From Alviniconcha marisindica (taxonomy: Eukaryota > Mollusca > Gastropoda > Provannidae), in assembly GCA_018857735.1 (NCBI GenBank), contig JABMCL010002470.1, positions 1,206,001-1,270,000 of the forward strand: a stretch of DNA of 64,000 nt, written 5' to 3'. Of this stretch, positions 40,588 to 51,818 are shown one piece after another; position 1 is the first letter of the stretch, and each line of letters begins with the position of its first letter. The translations under genes were made by a program, and so were the position numbers. A model generated the notes under the pieces. That model worked only from the letters and a program-made list of their open reading frames with translations, had not been told where the DNA came from and did no database searches.

Positions 40588-40870
40588 TGAGCCGGTTTGC
40601 TGGTAAACAGAAGGACCTCGGTTCGATACCGCTTCGGCTGTCCTTTCTCTTAAAAAATGTTGTGGTTTGTGGACACCGTCTTGTGACTTTGTCCCTCACA
40701 ATTAATGAAACATTAAAATGGCTGCCCATCTTAATGTAGGAATCATTCTGGTGGTGACAGCGTAGCGATAGGTATATAATCTCCCCCCCTCCTCCCCCCC
40801 CCCCCCATACCCACCCCTTTCCCCCGTCCCTAATAAGCCTTGTGCTTTCTGTGGACGTTAAATACCATGT
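40588..40870 (+). mobile_element. SINE family A, copy 6 (box A deleted)
   Basis: The head reads gagccggtttgctggtaa, missing about 20 bases that carry box A; box B ggttcgatacc is intact. Confidence 0.8.
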
Positions 40871-40967
40871 TTGTTACAGCGTCAAAGCAGGCATGACACG
40901 ATGCACGTCCGCCCCGCGTAAAAAAGAAAACAGAAAAAGTGTTCCGTCTCGAAAGTAAGTAAGTAAA

Positions 40968-41268
40968 CATGGTGCCTATCGTCCACAGAAACCATGAGGC
41001 TTATTAGGGACGCGGAGAAGGGGGGGAAGGGGGTATGGAGGTGGGGGGAAGAGGGAGATTATATACCTATCGCTACACTGTCACCACCAGAATGATTCCT
41101 GCATTAAAATGACCAGCGATGAAAGCCATTTTAATGTTTCAGTAGGAAGTGATGGACAAAGTCACAAGACAGCGTCCACAAACCACAACCTTTTCGAAGA
41201 GAAAGGAGAGCCGAAGCGGTATCGAACCGAGGTCCTTTCGCTTACCACTAGGCCAAACCGGCTCACCT
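40968..41268 (-). mobile_element. SINE family A, copy 7
   Basis: Reverse-strand copy with slightly shortened head between boxes (cttaccactaggccaaaccg). Confidence 0.8.
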
Positions 41269-41407
41269 TTTTCCCCGTCTCGATTCAAACGATTTTGGTT
41301 TTATTTGTGCTGGGGTCAGCAACGTGGGCAGTTATGTAAACGCCTAGTGTCATTTGAGTTGTCTGTTACGCACGTCCTGCTGTTTGAACATCAACGAAAA
41401 ACTGTCC

Positions 41408-41606
41408 GTTAGCTGACAGTTCTCGAAGACCTACGGCGTAACCATTTATGGCATTTGTTGGAGGAAGGATGTCGTAAACCAGTGCTTGGCCGGAATTTAC
41501 GTGAAGGCTACACGCAGACTCCAAGCACTGGTTTACGCATCCTTCCTTCAACCACTGCCGTATTTAGTTACGCCATAGGGTCCAGAAAACTGTCCGCTAA
41601 CGAGCA
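41408..41606. mobile_element. Foldback (hairpin) element, ~85-bp arms
   Basis: Left arm 41408-41490 and right arm 41520-41606 pair as inverted repeats; the inner ends read aaccagtgcttgg and ccaagcactggtt. There are several mismatches in the outer arm. No ORF. Confidence 0.8.
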
Positions 41607-41719
41607 ATTTTTTGTTAGTGCTCAAACAGTAGTAAGTTTGTTACAAACAACTCAAATTATATCAGACGTTTATTTTATAACTGACCATGTTGCTTACGCT
41701 AGCTGAAATAAAACCAGAT

Positions 41720-41895
41720 TTCATTAAAGAGTGATAAAGAGTGCCCCTTCAGTGGTGTAACCAGTTCTGACAGAGTGTGGAGGAAGGTGCCGGAAAGCGA
41801 GGCTTGGAATTTGGTCTTCTCAGGAATCGAACCCTGGCCTCTGCGTTTACGGCGGCACTGGGTCCAGCACGTTACACCAATGCCGCTTACAAAGA
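41720..41895 (-). mobile_element. SINE family C, copy 2 (partial)
   Basis: Reverse complement of the copy at 40325: gagtgccccttcagtggtgt, aggaaggtgccggaaagcga and gaatcgaaccctggc. Confidence 0.75.
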
Positions 41896-41920
41896 CATAA
41901 GAATACACTCATTCCATCAC

Positions 41921-41925
41921 ACACA

Positions 41926-42001
<76 letters not shown>
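41921..42001. repeat. (AC)n microsatellite
   Basis: AC run with one break; further tracts at 42623-42650 (AAT)n and 42703-42742 (AC)n. Confidence 0.95.
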
Positions 42002-42006
<5 letters not shown>

Positions 42007-42107
42007 AATCGAGACGGAACTCTCTCTTTTTTTCTTCTTTTTTTAACCCGGGGTGGATGCGACTCATGTTTACGTGCGTGCTTGGGCGCTATGTTGCTTC
42101 TACAGTC

Positions 42108-42460
42108 ATATTAGTACCCACAACTTTTCGGAGGGCGCTAACCTCGTTGGTGGACAGCTGCGCGTAGATAAAGAGTGCCCCTTCAGTGGCGTAACCAATT
42201 CTGGCAGAGTTTGGAGGAAGGTGCCGGAAAGCGATGCTCGGACTGTGATTAGTACCCAAACCTTCCGGAGGGCGCGGACCGCGTCGGTGGACAGCTGCGC
42301 GGAGATAAAGAGAGCCCCTTCAGTGGCGTAACCAAATCTGGCAGAGTTTGTTGGAAGGTGCCGGAAAGCGATGCTCGTAGTTTGTAGGAAGGTGCCGGAA
42401 GGCGATGCTCGGAATGTGAGCTGCACGTCAATCCTCACTTTCCGGCATCCGTCCTCCAAA
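42108..42460 (-). repeat. Tandem partial copies of SINE family C
   Basis: Two ~137-bp head-to-tail copies of the family C 3' part (from ttagtaccca to gcgatgctcg) plus a third short piece ending gatgctcggaatgtg. Confidence 0.72.
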
Positions 42461-42700
42461 TCTTGCTATTACTTATTTCTTCCGCTGCTGTCTTATTGAC
42501 ATCGTCCGCCAGTCTCACGCTCTCAGCGCCTTCCGTAATATTGCGAAAAGTCTAGGTACTAAGACTGCGGAATCCGCATGGCGTTGAAGCACGCAAGGTA
42601 AACATCTGGTGTGCCTGTCAGTAATAATAATAATAATAATAATAATAATAGATTATTTATGGCGCCCCATCTCTTAAGAACCCAGAATACACTCATTTCA

Positions 42701-42744
<44 letters not shown>

Positions 42745-43138
42745 GGGGGGAGAAAAGGAAAAAGAAGAGGTTAAAAAGTTCGGTCATGGTTCGGAGGAGT
42801 TTGTTGTTATTTGTGGTGGCGTAAGCTTTGTGAACTGCATTAAAAGAAACACCTGATAAAATCCGAGTTGTCTGTTACACGTTTAACTTCTTCTTGTCTT
42901 CTTTATTTTGCTTTAAATTATCTTCACGTAAGTGATATTAAACTGATCTTAAGATTATCAAGATAACATGTAATACAGTTCCTTGCCTTATCTTGAATCC
43001 GTTCCTTGCCTTATCTTGGATTGACAAAGTTTGATTTGTTAACGTCTTTGTCAGTATTTCGCCGTTTCCTATCTCTCGTGAAAAGCAACAGAACAGATTT
43101 CTGTCTGAAGTGTCGTTGTCGGCCTGGAAGGGATGTTT

Positions 43139-44340
43139 TCATGGACGGGGGAGGGGAGTTAGATCTGTGTAGACGAAAACAACTACGAGTAAACTTCTGG
43201 GGTCTAATTTTTGCGTGAGGGGAGTTAGATCTGTGTAGACAAAAACAACCATGAGTAAACTTCTGGGGACTAATTTTTGCGTGAGGGGAGTTAGATCTGT
43301 GTAGACGAAAACAACTAGTAAACATCTGGGGGCTAATTTTTGCGTGAGGGGAGTTAGATCTGTGTATACGAAAACAACTACGAGTAAACTTCTGGGGGCT
43401 AATTTTTGCGTGAGGGGAGTTAGATCTGTGTAGACAAAAACAACTACGAGTAAACTTCTGGGGGCTAATTTTTGCGTGAGGGGAGTTAGATCTGTGTAGA
43501 CAAAAACAACTACGAGTAAACTTCTGGGGTCTAATTTTTGCGTGAGGGGAGTTAGATCTGTGTAGACAAAAACAACCATGAGTAAACTTCTGGGGACTAA
43601 TTTTTGCGTGAGGGGAGTTAGATCTGTGTAGACGAAAACAACTAGAGTAAACTTCTGGGGGCTAATTTTTGCGTGAGGGGAGTTAGATCTGTGTAGACGA
43701 AAACAACTACGAGTAAACTTCTGGGGGCTAATTTTTGCGTGAGGGGAGTTAGATCTGTGTACCCGAAAATAACTACGAGTAAACTTCTGTGGGCTAATTT
43801 TTGCGTGAGGGGAGTTAGATCTGTGTAGACGAAAACAACTAGTAAACATCTGGGGGCTAATTTTTGCGTGAGGGGAGTTAGATCTGTGTAGACGAAAAGA
43901 ACTACGAGTAAACTTCTGGGGGCTAATTTTTGCGTGAGGGGAGTTAGATCTGTGTACCCGAAAACAACTACGAGTAAACTTCTGTGGGCTAATTTTTGCG
44001 TGAGGGGAGTTAGATCTGTGTAGACGAAAACAACTACGAGTAAACTTCTGGGGGCAAATTATTGCGTGAGGGGAGTTAGATCTGTGTAGACGAAAACAAC
44101 TACGAGTAAACTTCTGGGGGCTAATTTTTGCGTGAAGGGAGTTAGATCTGTGTACCCGAAAACAACTACGAGTAAACTTCTGGGGGCTAATTTTTGCGTG
44201 AGGGGAGTTAGATCTGTGTAGACGAAAACAACTACGAGTAAACTTCTGGGGGCAAATTATTGCGTGAGGGGAGTTAGAGCTGTGTAGACGAAAACAACTC
44301 TTAGTAAAACTTCTAGGGGCTAATTTTTTGCGTGAGAGGA
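43139..44340. repeat. 66-bp minisatellite, about 18 copies
   Basis: Unit gtgaggggagttagatctgt + gtagacgaaaacaactacga + gtaaacttctgggggctaat + ttttgc; a few units are 62-63 bp. 66 is a multiple of 3, which creates a long minus-strand open frame with a 22-residue period. Confidence 0.95.
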
Positions 44341-44978
44341 GTAAATCTGGCTTGGCCGCGAAGTTAAACTGGCGCACGCGAGATGCATCCTGCGGATTGG
44401 AGTGCGGAATTAATCTCGCGGGGGAGTAAATCTGGCTATTACACCGGCTGTGTGATGTTGCTCCCACACCGTGTGTCCCAACACCACTACGCCCAACTAC
44501 ACCCAAAGGTGCATTCCCGCTCGCGACCCTGTCGACAGAGACCCACAAGGATAGACGTCAGATCGTTGGTAGGCTACCATCCGAAGGAGATCCTGCACAC
44601 TGCTGCGCGGCCACTTCGGTCGTGTCCAGTGATGCCTGTTCTGAATCAATACACTTAGAACACAGCCTGTATGCCCCCTGCTGCATAACGACGATGCTAC
44701 GTAGACAGGTCGCGAAGCAAAACCGTTAATTCTAAGGTTTTCTTTTGGTCTCTTTTTCCTGCTGAATAAACAATTAACAATTTATTTAAGTCACGGTAAT
44801 GGTTACCCCCCCCCCCCTCCCCGCGCGCTCCTCCGACCCCCCCCCCCCCCCCCAACTCCCCTGACCCCCTCTCTCTCCCCACATCCTCACCCGGATTGTT
44901 GAATCTGGGGCAATTCCTTAATTGGTGCAGACTACCATTTGGGCGATCGTCTTGCCGGACAGAGTGACCAGGAAAAAA

Positions 44979-44985
<7 letters not shown>
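44341..44985. other. Unique sequence, then poly-C tracts
   Basis: A GC-rich unique stretch 44345-44660 without a recognised gene. C-rich tracts at 44805-44852, T-rich on the other strand before (GA)n. Confidence 0.4.

Positions 44986-44987
<2 letters not shown>

Positions 44988-45049
<62 letters not shown>
44988..45049. repeat. (GA)n microsatellite
   Basis: Preceded by an A15 run. Confidence 0.95.
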
Positions 45050-45050
<1 letters not shown>

Positions 45051-45306
45051 TAGGTGAGGCCATGAGACATCTGTCCCATTGCCAGGGTCCTCAGCAGTCC
45101 TGGCATGGGTCGATGCTTAAAGGAACTGATCTTCTTTCTTCCAACTATTCTCGCCCCCCCACCCCCCTCCCCCCCCCTCCAACAGAAGAGTTCAAAAGAA
45201 GAAAAGCTCAAGGATGCTGGTTTTGAATATCGCATTATTATTATTCTAATTGTATTTATTTATTTCGAATTAAAAGCCCAAACCAAAACAAGAACAACAA
45301 GAACAC

Positions 45307-45311
45307 CTCCC

Positions 45312-45384
<73 letters not shown>
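45307..45384. repeat. (AAC)n trinucleotide microsatellite
   Basis: About 26 AAC units, followed by poly-T at 45442-45461 and (GT)n/(GTGC)n at 45515-45645. Confidence 0.96.
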
Positions 45385-45385
<1 letters not shown>

Positions 45386-45586
45386 ACGAGGAGGAAGGGA
45401 ATCCGCATAGCTGTTTTTCACTCGAGTTCTCTTTCGTCTTTGTTTTTTTTTTTTTTTTTTAAATTGACGTTGGCATTTGTGCCCAGTACACTGTGTTAGT
45501 GACGAATGAAGGCTGGTGTGTGTGTTGTGTGGTGTGTGTGTGTGTGCGTGCGTGCGGTGGTGGTGTGTGTGTGTGCGTGCGTGTCG

Positions 45587-45626
<40 letters not shown>

Positions 45627-45649
45627 TGTGTGTGTGTGTGCGTGTTGCT

Positions 45650-46180
45650 GTTGTTTTCCACTTGAAGCGTCTCAACGTCGATGTAGTTTATATTTCAGTT
45701 CTGTGCAGCGCGCCAAGGTCGGTTTTAATCTTAGAGGCTCGCGCTTTATAAATATGTCATAATAATTATGCTTATTATTTAAAATGAACAAAAATGAATA
45801 TTAACCGGTAACGCTTAAAAAGAAGAAAAAATGCAAATACTTTTGAACACTAAAATAATGCCGCGAGCAGCACGGACAAAAACGGCATCCTTAACATGGG
45901 GAACAAAGTGACGCAGAACCGATAGAAAAACTAAGTTTTAACGTGCCGGTAAAGTCGTCTCAGGAAGATCTAGATACACAGCGACACTGGGAACACTGAC
46001 TGATACATGTGCATGATTCAAATAGCTAGTCGCTGATAAACTCGAGTTTTAACTGATTCCAAACACTGAAGTTCCAACTATTATCAGACGACGGAGATAT
46101 CTGGACCCGTTCCCATTCGCTTGCTGCATACAGAGCATCTTCGCTACGGCAAACACCCACAACGCCCAGAAGACAACCGG
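45650..46180. other. Intergenic, no feature recognised
   Basis: AT-rich with no convincing exon; lies between microsatellites and the 33-bp array. Confidence 0.4.
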
Positions 46181-46189
46181 AGGCTTGGT

Positions 46190-47140
46190 CTCGCTAGCAT
46201 CTCGTGCAGAGAGTTCTGTGTTCTCGCTAGCTTCTTCTGCAGAGGATTCTGTTCTTGCCAGCATCTTGTGCTGTGTTCTGTGTTCTCGCTAGCAGTTGTG
46301 TAAAAGGTTCTGTGTTCTCGCTAGCTTATTCTGCAGAGGGTTCTGTTCTTGCCAGCATCTTGTGCTGTGTTCTGTGTTCTCGCTAGCAATTGTGTAAAAG
46401 GTTCTGTGTTCTCGCTAGCTTCTTCTGCAGAGGATTCTGTTCTTGCCAGCATCTTGTGCTGTGTTCTGTGTTCTCGCTAGCAGTTGTGTAAAAGGTTCTG
46501 TTTTCTCGCTAGCTTATTCTGCAGAGGGTTCTGTTCTTGCCAGCATCTTGTGCTGTGTTCTGTGTTCTCGCTAGCAATTGTGTAAAAGGTTCTGTGTTCT
46601 CGCTAGCTTCTTCTGCAGAGGATTCTGTTCTTGCCAGCATCTTGTGCTGTGTTCTGTGTTCTCGCTAGCAATTGTGTAAAAGGTTCTGTGTTCTCGCTAG
46701 CAATTGTGCAGAGGGTTGTGTGTTCTCACAAGCATCTTGTACAGAGGGTTCCGTGTTATCTCTAGCAATTGTGAAAGGGTTCTGTGTTCTCACCAGCATC
46801 TTATACAGAGGGTTCTGTGTTCTCGCCAGCAATTGTGAAAGGGTTCTGTGTTCACACTAGCAATTGTGCAGATGGTTCTGTGTTCTCGCTAGCATTTTGT
46901 GCAGATGGTTCTGCGTTCTCACCAGCATCTTGTGCAGAGGGTTCTGTGTTCTCGCCAGCATCTTGTGCAGAGGGTTCTGTATTCTCACTAGCAGTTGTGA
47001 AAGGGTTCTGTGTTCTCACTAGCAATTGTGAAAGGGTTCTGTGTTCTCGCTAGCATCTTGTGCAGAGGGTTCTGTGTTCTCGCCAGCATCTTGTGCAGAG
47101 GGTTCTGTGTTCTCGCCGGCATTTTGTGCAGAGGGCAGTT
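46190..47140. repeat. ~33-bp minisatellite before PLAT exon 1
   Basis: Unit tctcgctagcatcttgtgca + gagggttctgtgt, arranged in places as a longer higher-order repeat. It runs to about 20-50 bp before the start codon; each unit has a ttgtgcag/agg acceptor-like site. Confidence 0.9.
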
Positions 47141-47159
47141 TTCCAGTCCACTGACCAGC

Positions 47160-47226
47160 ATGACACTCGGGTTTCTTGTGACCACTCTTGCTGGTCTGCT
47201 GCTGCTGAGCATCTTGGTGATGGGAG
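47160..47226 (+). CDS. PLAT gene exon 1 (signal peptide)
   Basis: Encodes MTLGFLVTTLAGLLLLSILV then MG, followed by donor gtgagt. The ATG follows cagttttccagtcc..; the upstream 33-bp array runs almost to this exon. Confidence 0.78.
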
Positions 47227-48871
47227 GTGAGTGCTTTTTTTTTCTTTTTTTCTCTCTCCTCATTTTATTGCATGGTAGTTCATTATTCATCGAACTTGTC
47301 GCCATTCCCCTCCTCCTCCTCCTCCTCTTCCCGGGTGTTTGTTTTTAGATTGGGCTTGTTGATCTGAGTTGAGCATAGTTTGAGACTTTATAGCAAGGGC
47401 CTTGGTAAGTAAGTAAACATGATGCTTAACCTCCACAGAAACCATAAGGCGTACCAGTTAGGGACGGGGAGAAGGGGGGGGGGGGGGGGGGGAGAGGGAG
47501 ATTATATACTTATTGCTACACTGTCACCACCAGAATGACTTTTGCATTAAGACGGGCAGCAACGAGAGCCGTTTTAATGTTTCATTAATTGTGAGGGACA
47601 AAGTCACAAGACAGTGTCCACAAACCACAACCTTTTTGAAGAGATGAAGAGAAGAGAGAGCCGAAGCGGAATCGAGCCGTGGCCCTTCGTCTTGCCAGCC
47701 TAACGCCTTACCGCTGGGCCAAACCGGCTCACAGGGACCTTGGGTCTTCCTTGTCCCTCTTATACTCGATGTATCTGTGCGATTCTTACGATTTGAAAAT
47801 ATAAAACTTAAATTTTTGTTTATGTCAAATAAAGACCAGAGGTATGGCATAGTTATTGTTCACAATGTATTTCAAACTAGAACAAGCACTACCGTAGCAA
47901 CCAAAAGAATAATAAGAATAATAATCGTGAAATGTAAACAAATGGAAAATATAAATCAGTGTGTAATTCATTCAAATTTGTTTTCCCTTTCACTACATGT
48001 TTACTGTTTATCTTGTTTTAGCAGTCATCTTTGCTTTAGGCTTTTCTAAGGCTACCTGCGTCACCTGAGTGACACTGGCTAGACAAACCTGGCGCTTTTT
48101 ACACAACGCATCTGAAACTGCGGATAACATGGATAGTTCAGTGGTTAGGGCGTCTAACTCTTGATTGAAAGGTCCAGGGTTCGAGTTCGAGTCCCTGCAT
48201 GAGCAGCGGGAGAATTTTCTTCTCCAGGGTCAACTTTCTGTGCTGACTCGACTCTTATTTCGGTGTCCGTTCCACCTCCGTGTTACCGCAGCAGCACGTA
48301 AAAGATCCTGATCATTCCGCCAGAAGAACAGGTGGCAGGTTACAGCTAAACACGCATGCACATGACGTATGTGGCTTTGCATGAAGTGACATGGAGCATG
48401 GTTGTATTGTATACACAGAACGCGCCGAGACGGCAGCAGTTTCATGTGGCACCAGCCATGTCAGCGCTGTAGGTACACCACTTAGGTGGATATTCAAAAA
48501 CACGCTAGAAAAAGCTAGTCACTCATGTAGAATCACACGCAAGCGCGGTGAGTCTGCTCGAGAGTGGAGAATAGCGCTATATAAACAGCGATCAACAAAA
48601 ACAACAACTGCAACACAGCGAGACACCAGTGCTTTGTGTTTGTGTTGGCTGTGGGGTTGTGAACAAGAACAGTCCGTAACGGGATATTGTCTTCTCAGCC
48701 GAACAGCGTCATCTCAGGACGGTAAACGGACAACGCACCTTTTGTGATGTTTAATTACACCGTCTTTTCGTTGTATTTTATATATTTTTTATTACTGTTA
48801 ATCACCAGATGTATGTAAAATAGTATATATTGGTGTTTACACACACGCACGCGCGCGCACACACACACTCA

Positions 48872-48956
<85 letters not shown>

Positions 48957-50719
48957 TTAATTTCTGATCGTTGTGCCGACATTCAACATTGACAAGACAT
49001 TTCTGATCGTTGTATCGACATTCTATATTGACAAGACATTTCTGATCATTGTGTCGACATTCTACATTGACAGGACATTTCTGATCGTTGTGCCGACATC
49101 TTACATTGACAAGACATTTCTGATCGTTGTGTCGACATTCTATATTGACAAGACATTTCTGATCGTTGTGTCGACATTCTACATTGACAAGACATTTCTG
49201 ATCGTTGTGTCGACATTCTACATTGACAAGACATTTCTGATCGTTGTGTCGACATTCTATATTGACAAGACATTTCTGATCGTTGTGTCGACATTCTACA
49301 TTGACAAGACATTTGTGATCGTTGTGTTGACATTCTATATTGACAAGACATTTGTGATCGTTGTGTCGACATTCTACATTGACAAGACATTTCTGATCGT
49401 TGTGTCGACATTCTACATTGACAAGACATTTCTGATCGTTGTATCGTCATTCTATATTGACAACACATTTCTGATCGTTGTGTCGACATTCTATATTGAC
49501 AACACATTTCTGATCGTTCTGCTGACATTCTACATTGACAAGATATTTCTGATCGTTGTGTCGACATTCTACATTGACAAGACATTTCTGATCGTTCTGC
49601 CGACATTCTATATTGACAAGACATTTTTGATCGTTGTGTCGACATTCTACATTGACAAGACATTTTGATCGTGTCGACATTCTACATTGACAAGACATTT
49701 CTGATCGTGTCGACATTCTACATTGACAAGACATTTCTGATCGTTGTGTCGACATTCTACATTGACAAGACATTTCTGATCGTTGTGTCGACATTCTATA
49801 TTGACAAGACATTTCTGATCGTTGTTCGCATTCTAATTGACAAACATTTCTGATCGTTGTTCGTCATTCTATATTGACAACACATTTCTGATCGTTGTAT
49901 CGTCATTCTATATTGACAACACATTTCTGATCGTTGTGTCGACATTCTATATTGACAACACATTTCTGATCGTTTGTGACATTCTACATTGACAAGAATT
50001 TCTGATCGTTGTGTGACATTCTACATTGACAAGACATTTCTGATCGTTCTGCCGACATTCTATATTGACAAGACATTTTTGATCGTTGTGTCGACATTCT
50101 ACATTGACAAGACATTTGTGATCGTGTCGACATTCTACATTGACAAGACATTTCTGATCGTTGTGTCGACATTCTACATTGAAAAGACATTTCTGATCGT
50201 GGTGTCGACATTCTACATTGACAATACATTTCTGATCGTTGTGTCGACATTCTACATTGACAAGACATTTCTGATCGTTGTGTCGACAGCCGATCACACT
50301 CTGTCGAAGTCTGGTTATTTTAAAAATGGGATGACTGCACACCATCACACCCAAAAACGGAGCACAAATGACACGTAAGTCCAGCTCACAATGTTACGTC
50401 TTTGCTTTGTTCCTTTTATGTAAACATGCATGTCGTGTTTAATTTTAGGTAGTGTGTTCCAGTGTGCGTGCGTGCGTGCGTGCATGCTTGCGTGCAGACA
50501 GACTTGTGTGAACGTGACTGTGTGTGTATATGTGTTCGCGCGTGTTGTACAGTTGACTGTATCAGGTCTTTCCCGAGTTCTTTTTAAGAGTTTCGCGTTT
50601 AATATTCTGTACTGAAATATGATCATAATTTTGTGTGTGCGTGCGCGTGCATGCGTGCGCTCATGTATGTGTGTACTAATGCATGCATGCATCTGTATGT
50701 GCTTACATGTGTGTGTGTG

Positions 50720-50761
<42 letters not shown>

Positions 50762-50811
50762 TGTGTGTGTGTGCGCGTGCGCGCGCGCGTGTGTGTATGA
50801 GTATGTGTGTG

Positions 50812-50852
<41 letters not shown>

Positions 50853-50870
50853 TGCTGGTATGGTTGTGTG

Positions 50871-50903
<33 letters not shown>

Positions 50904-50992
50904 GTGTGTGTGTTGTGTGCTGTGTTGGGGGGTGTGTGTGTGTGTGTGTGTGTGCGTGCGTATGTGTGCATGCGTGTGCGTGCGTGCGTGTG

Positions 50993-51063
<71 letters not shown>

Positions 51064-51514
51064 TAAACCAAGCTGAGCACCACTGCATCTCTTTTCTGTT
51101 TTCATGCGCACAGTGGTGCAACCACGCCATTCTGTCAGATGAAGAAACGAATAATGGGTAAGCTCTTTCGATATCATATTGAAGGGTGTAGAACTGAGTT
51201 GTTTTGTGACTGTTGACATCCCAGATACAAAATGTTGACGGGCAACTTGCAGCAACAGAATCTTGCTGTCAGCCCTGCTAATTAAGTCCTAATGGTGGTG
51301 ACAATTTTACGGGCTTCGTTCTACTCGTTGACATCGAACCTTTAACAAGTGCACACCTGTCTTCTGGACATGATTTATAGACGCTGTTCGGTCTGTCACA
51401 ACAGTTCGGAGACTCTGTGTGTGTGTGGGTGGGTGGGGGGGGGGGTGGGTGAGTGAGTGAGTGAGTGAGTGAGTGTGTGAGTGAGTGAGTGAGTGAGTGA
51501 GTGAGTGAGTGAGT

Positions 51515-51564
<50 letters not shown>

Positions 51565-51565
51565 G

Positions 51566-51629
<64 letters not shown>

Positions 51630-51649
51630 TGGTGGTGGTGTGTGTGTGT

Positions 51650-51696
<47 letters not shown>

Positions 51697-51762
51697 TGGT
51701 GGTGGTGGTGGTGTGTGTGTGTGTGTGTAGTGTGTGTGTGTGTGGTGTGGTGTGTGGTCGTG

Positions 51763-51818
<56 letters not shown>

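Noticed and set aside
43139..44548. 469-codon minus-strand open frame
   Set aside because: It is the 66-bp satellite read in frame, with perfect period and no domain.
48973..49853. Open frames with 13-residue repeats on both strands
   Set aside because: Produced by the 39-bp satellite; both strands are open at once, which is expected for a stop-free unit.
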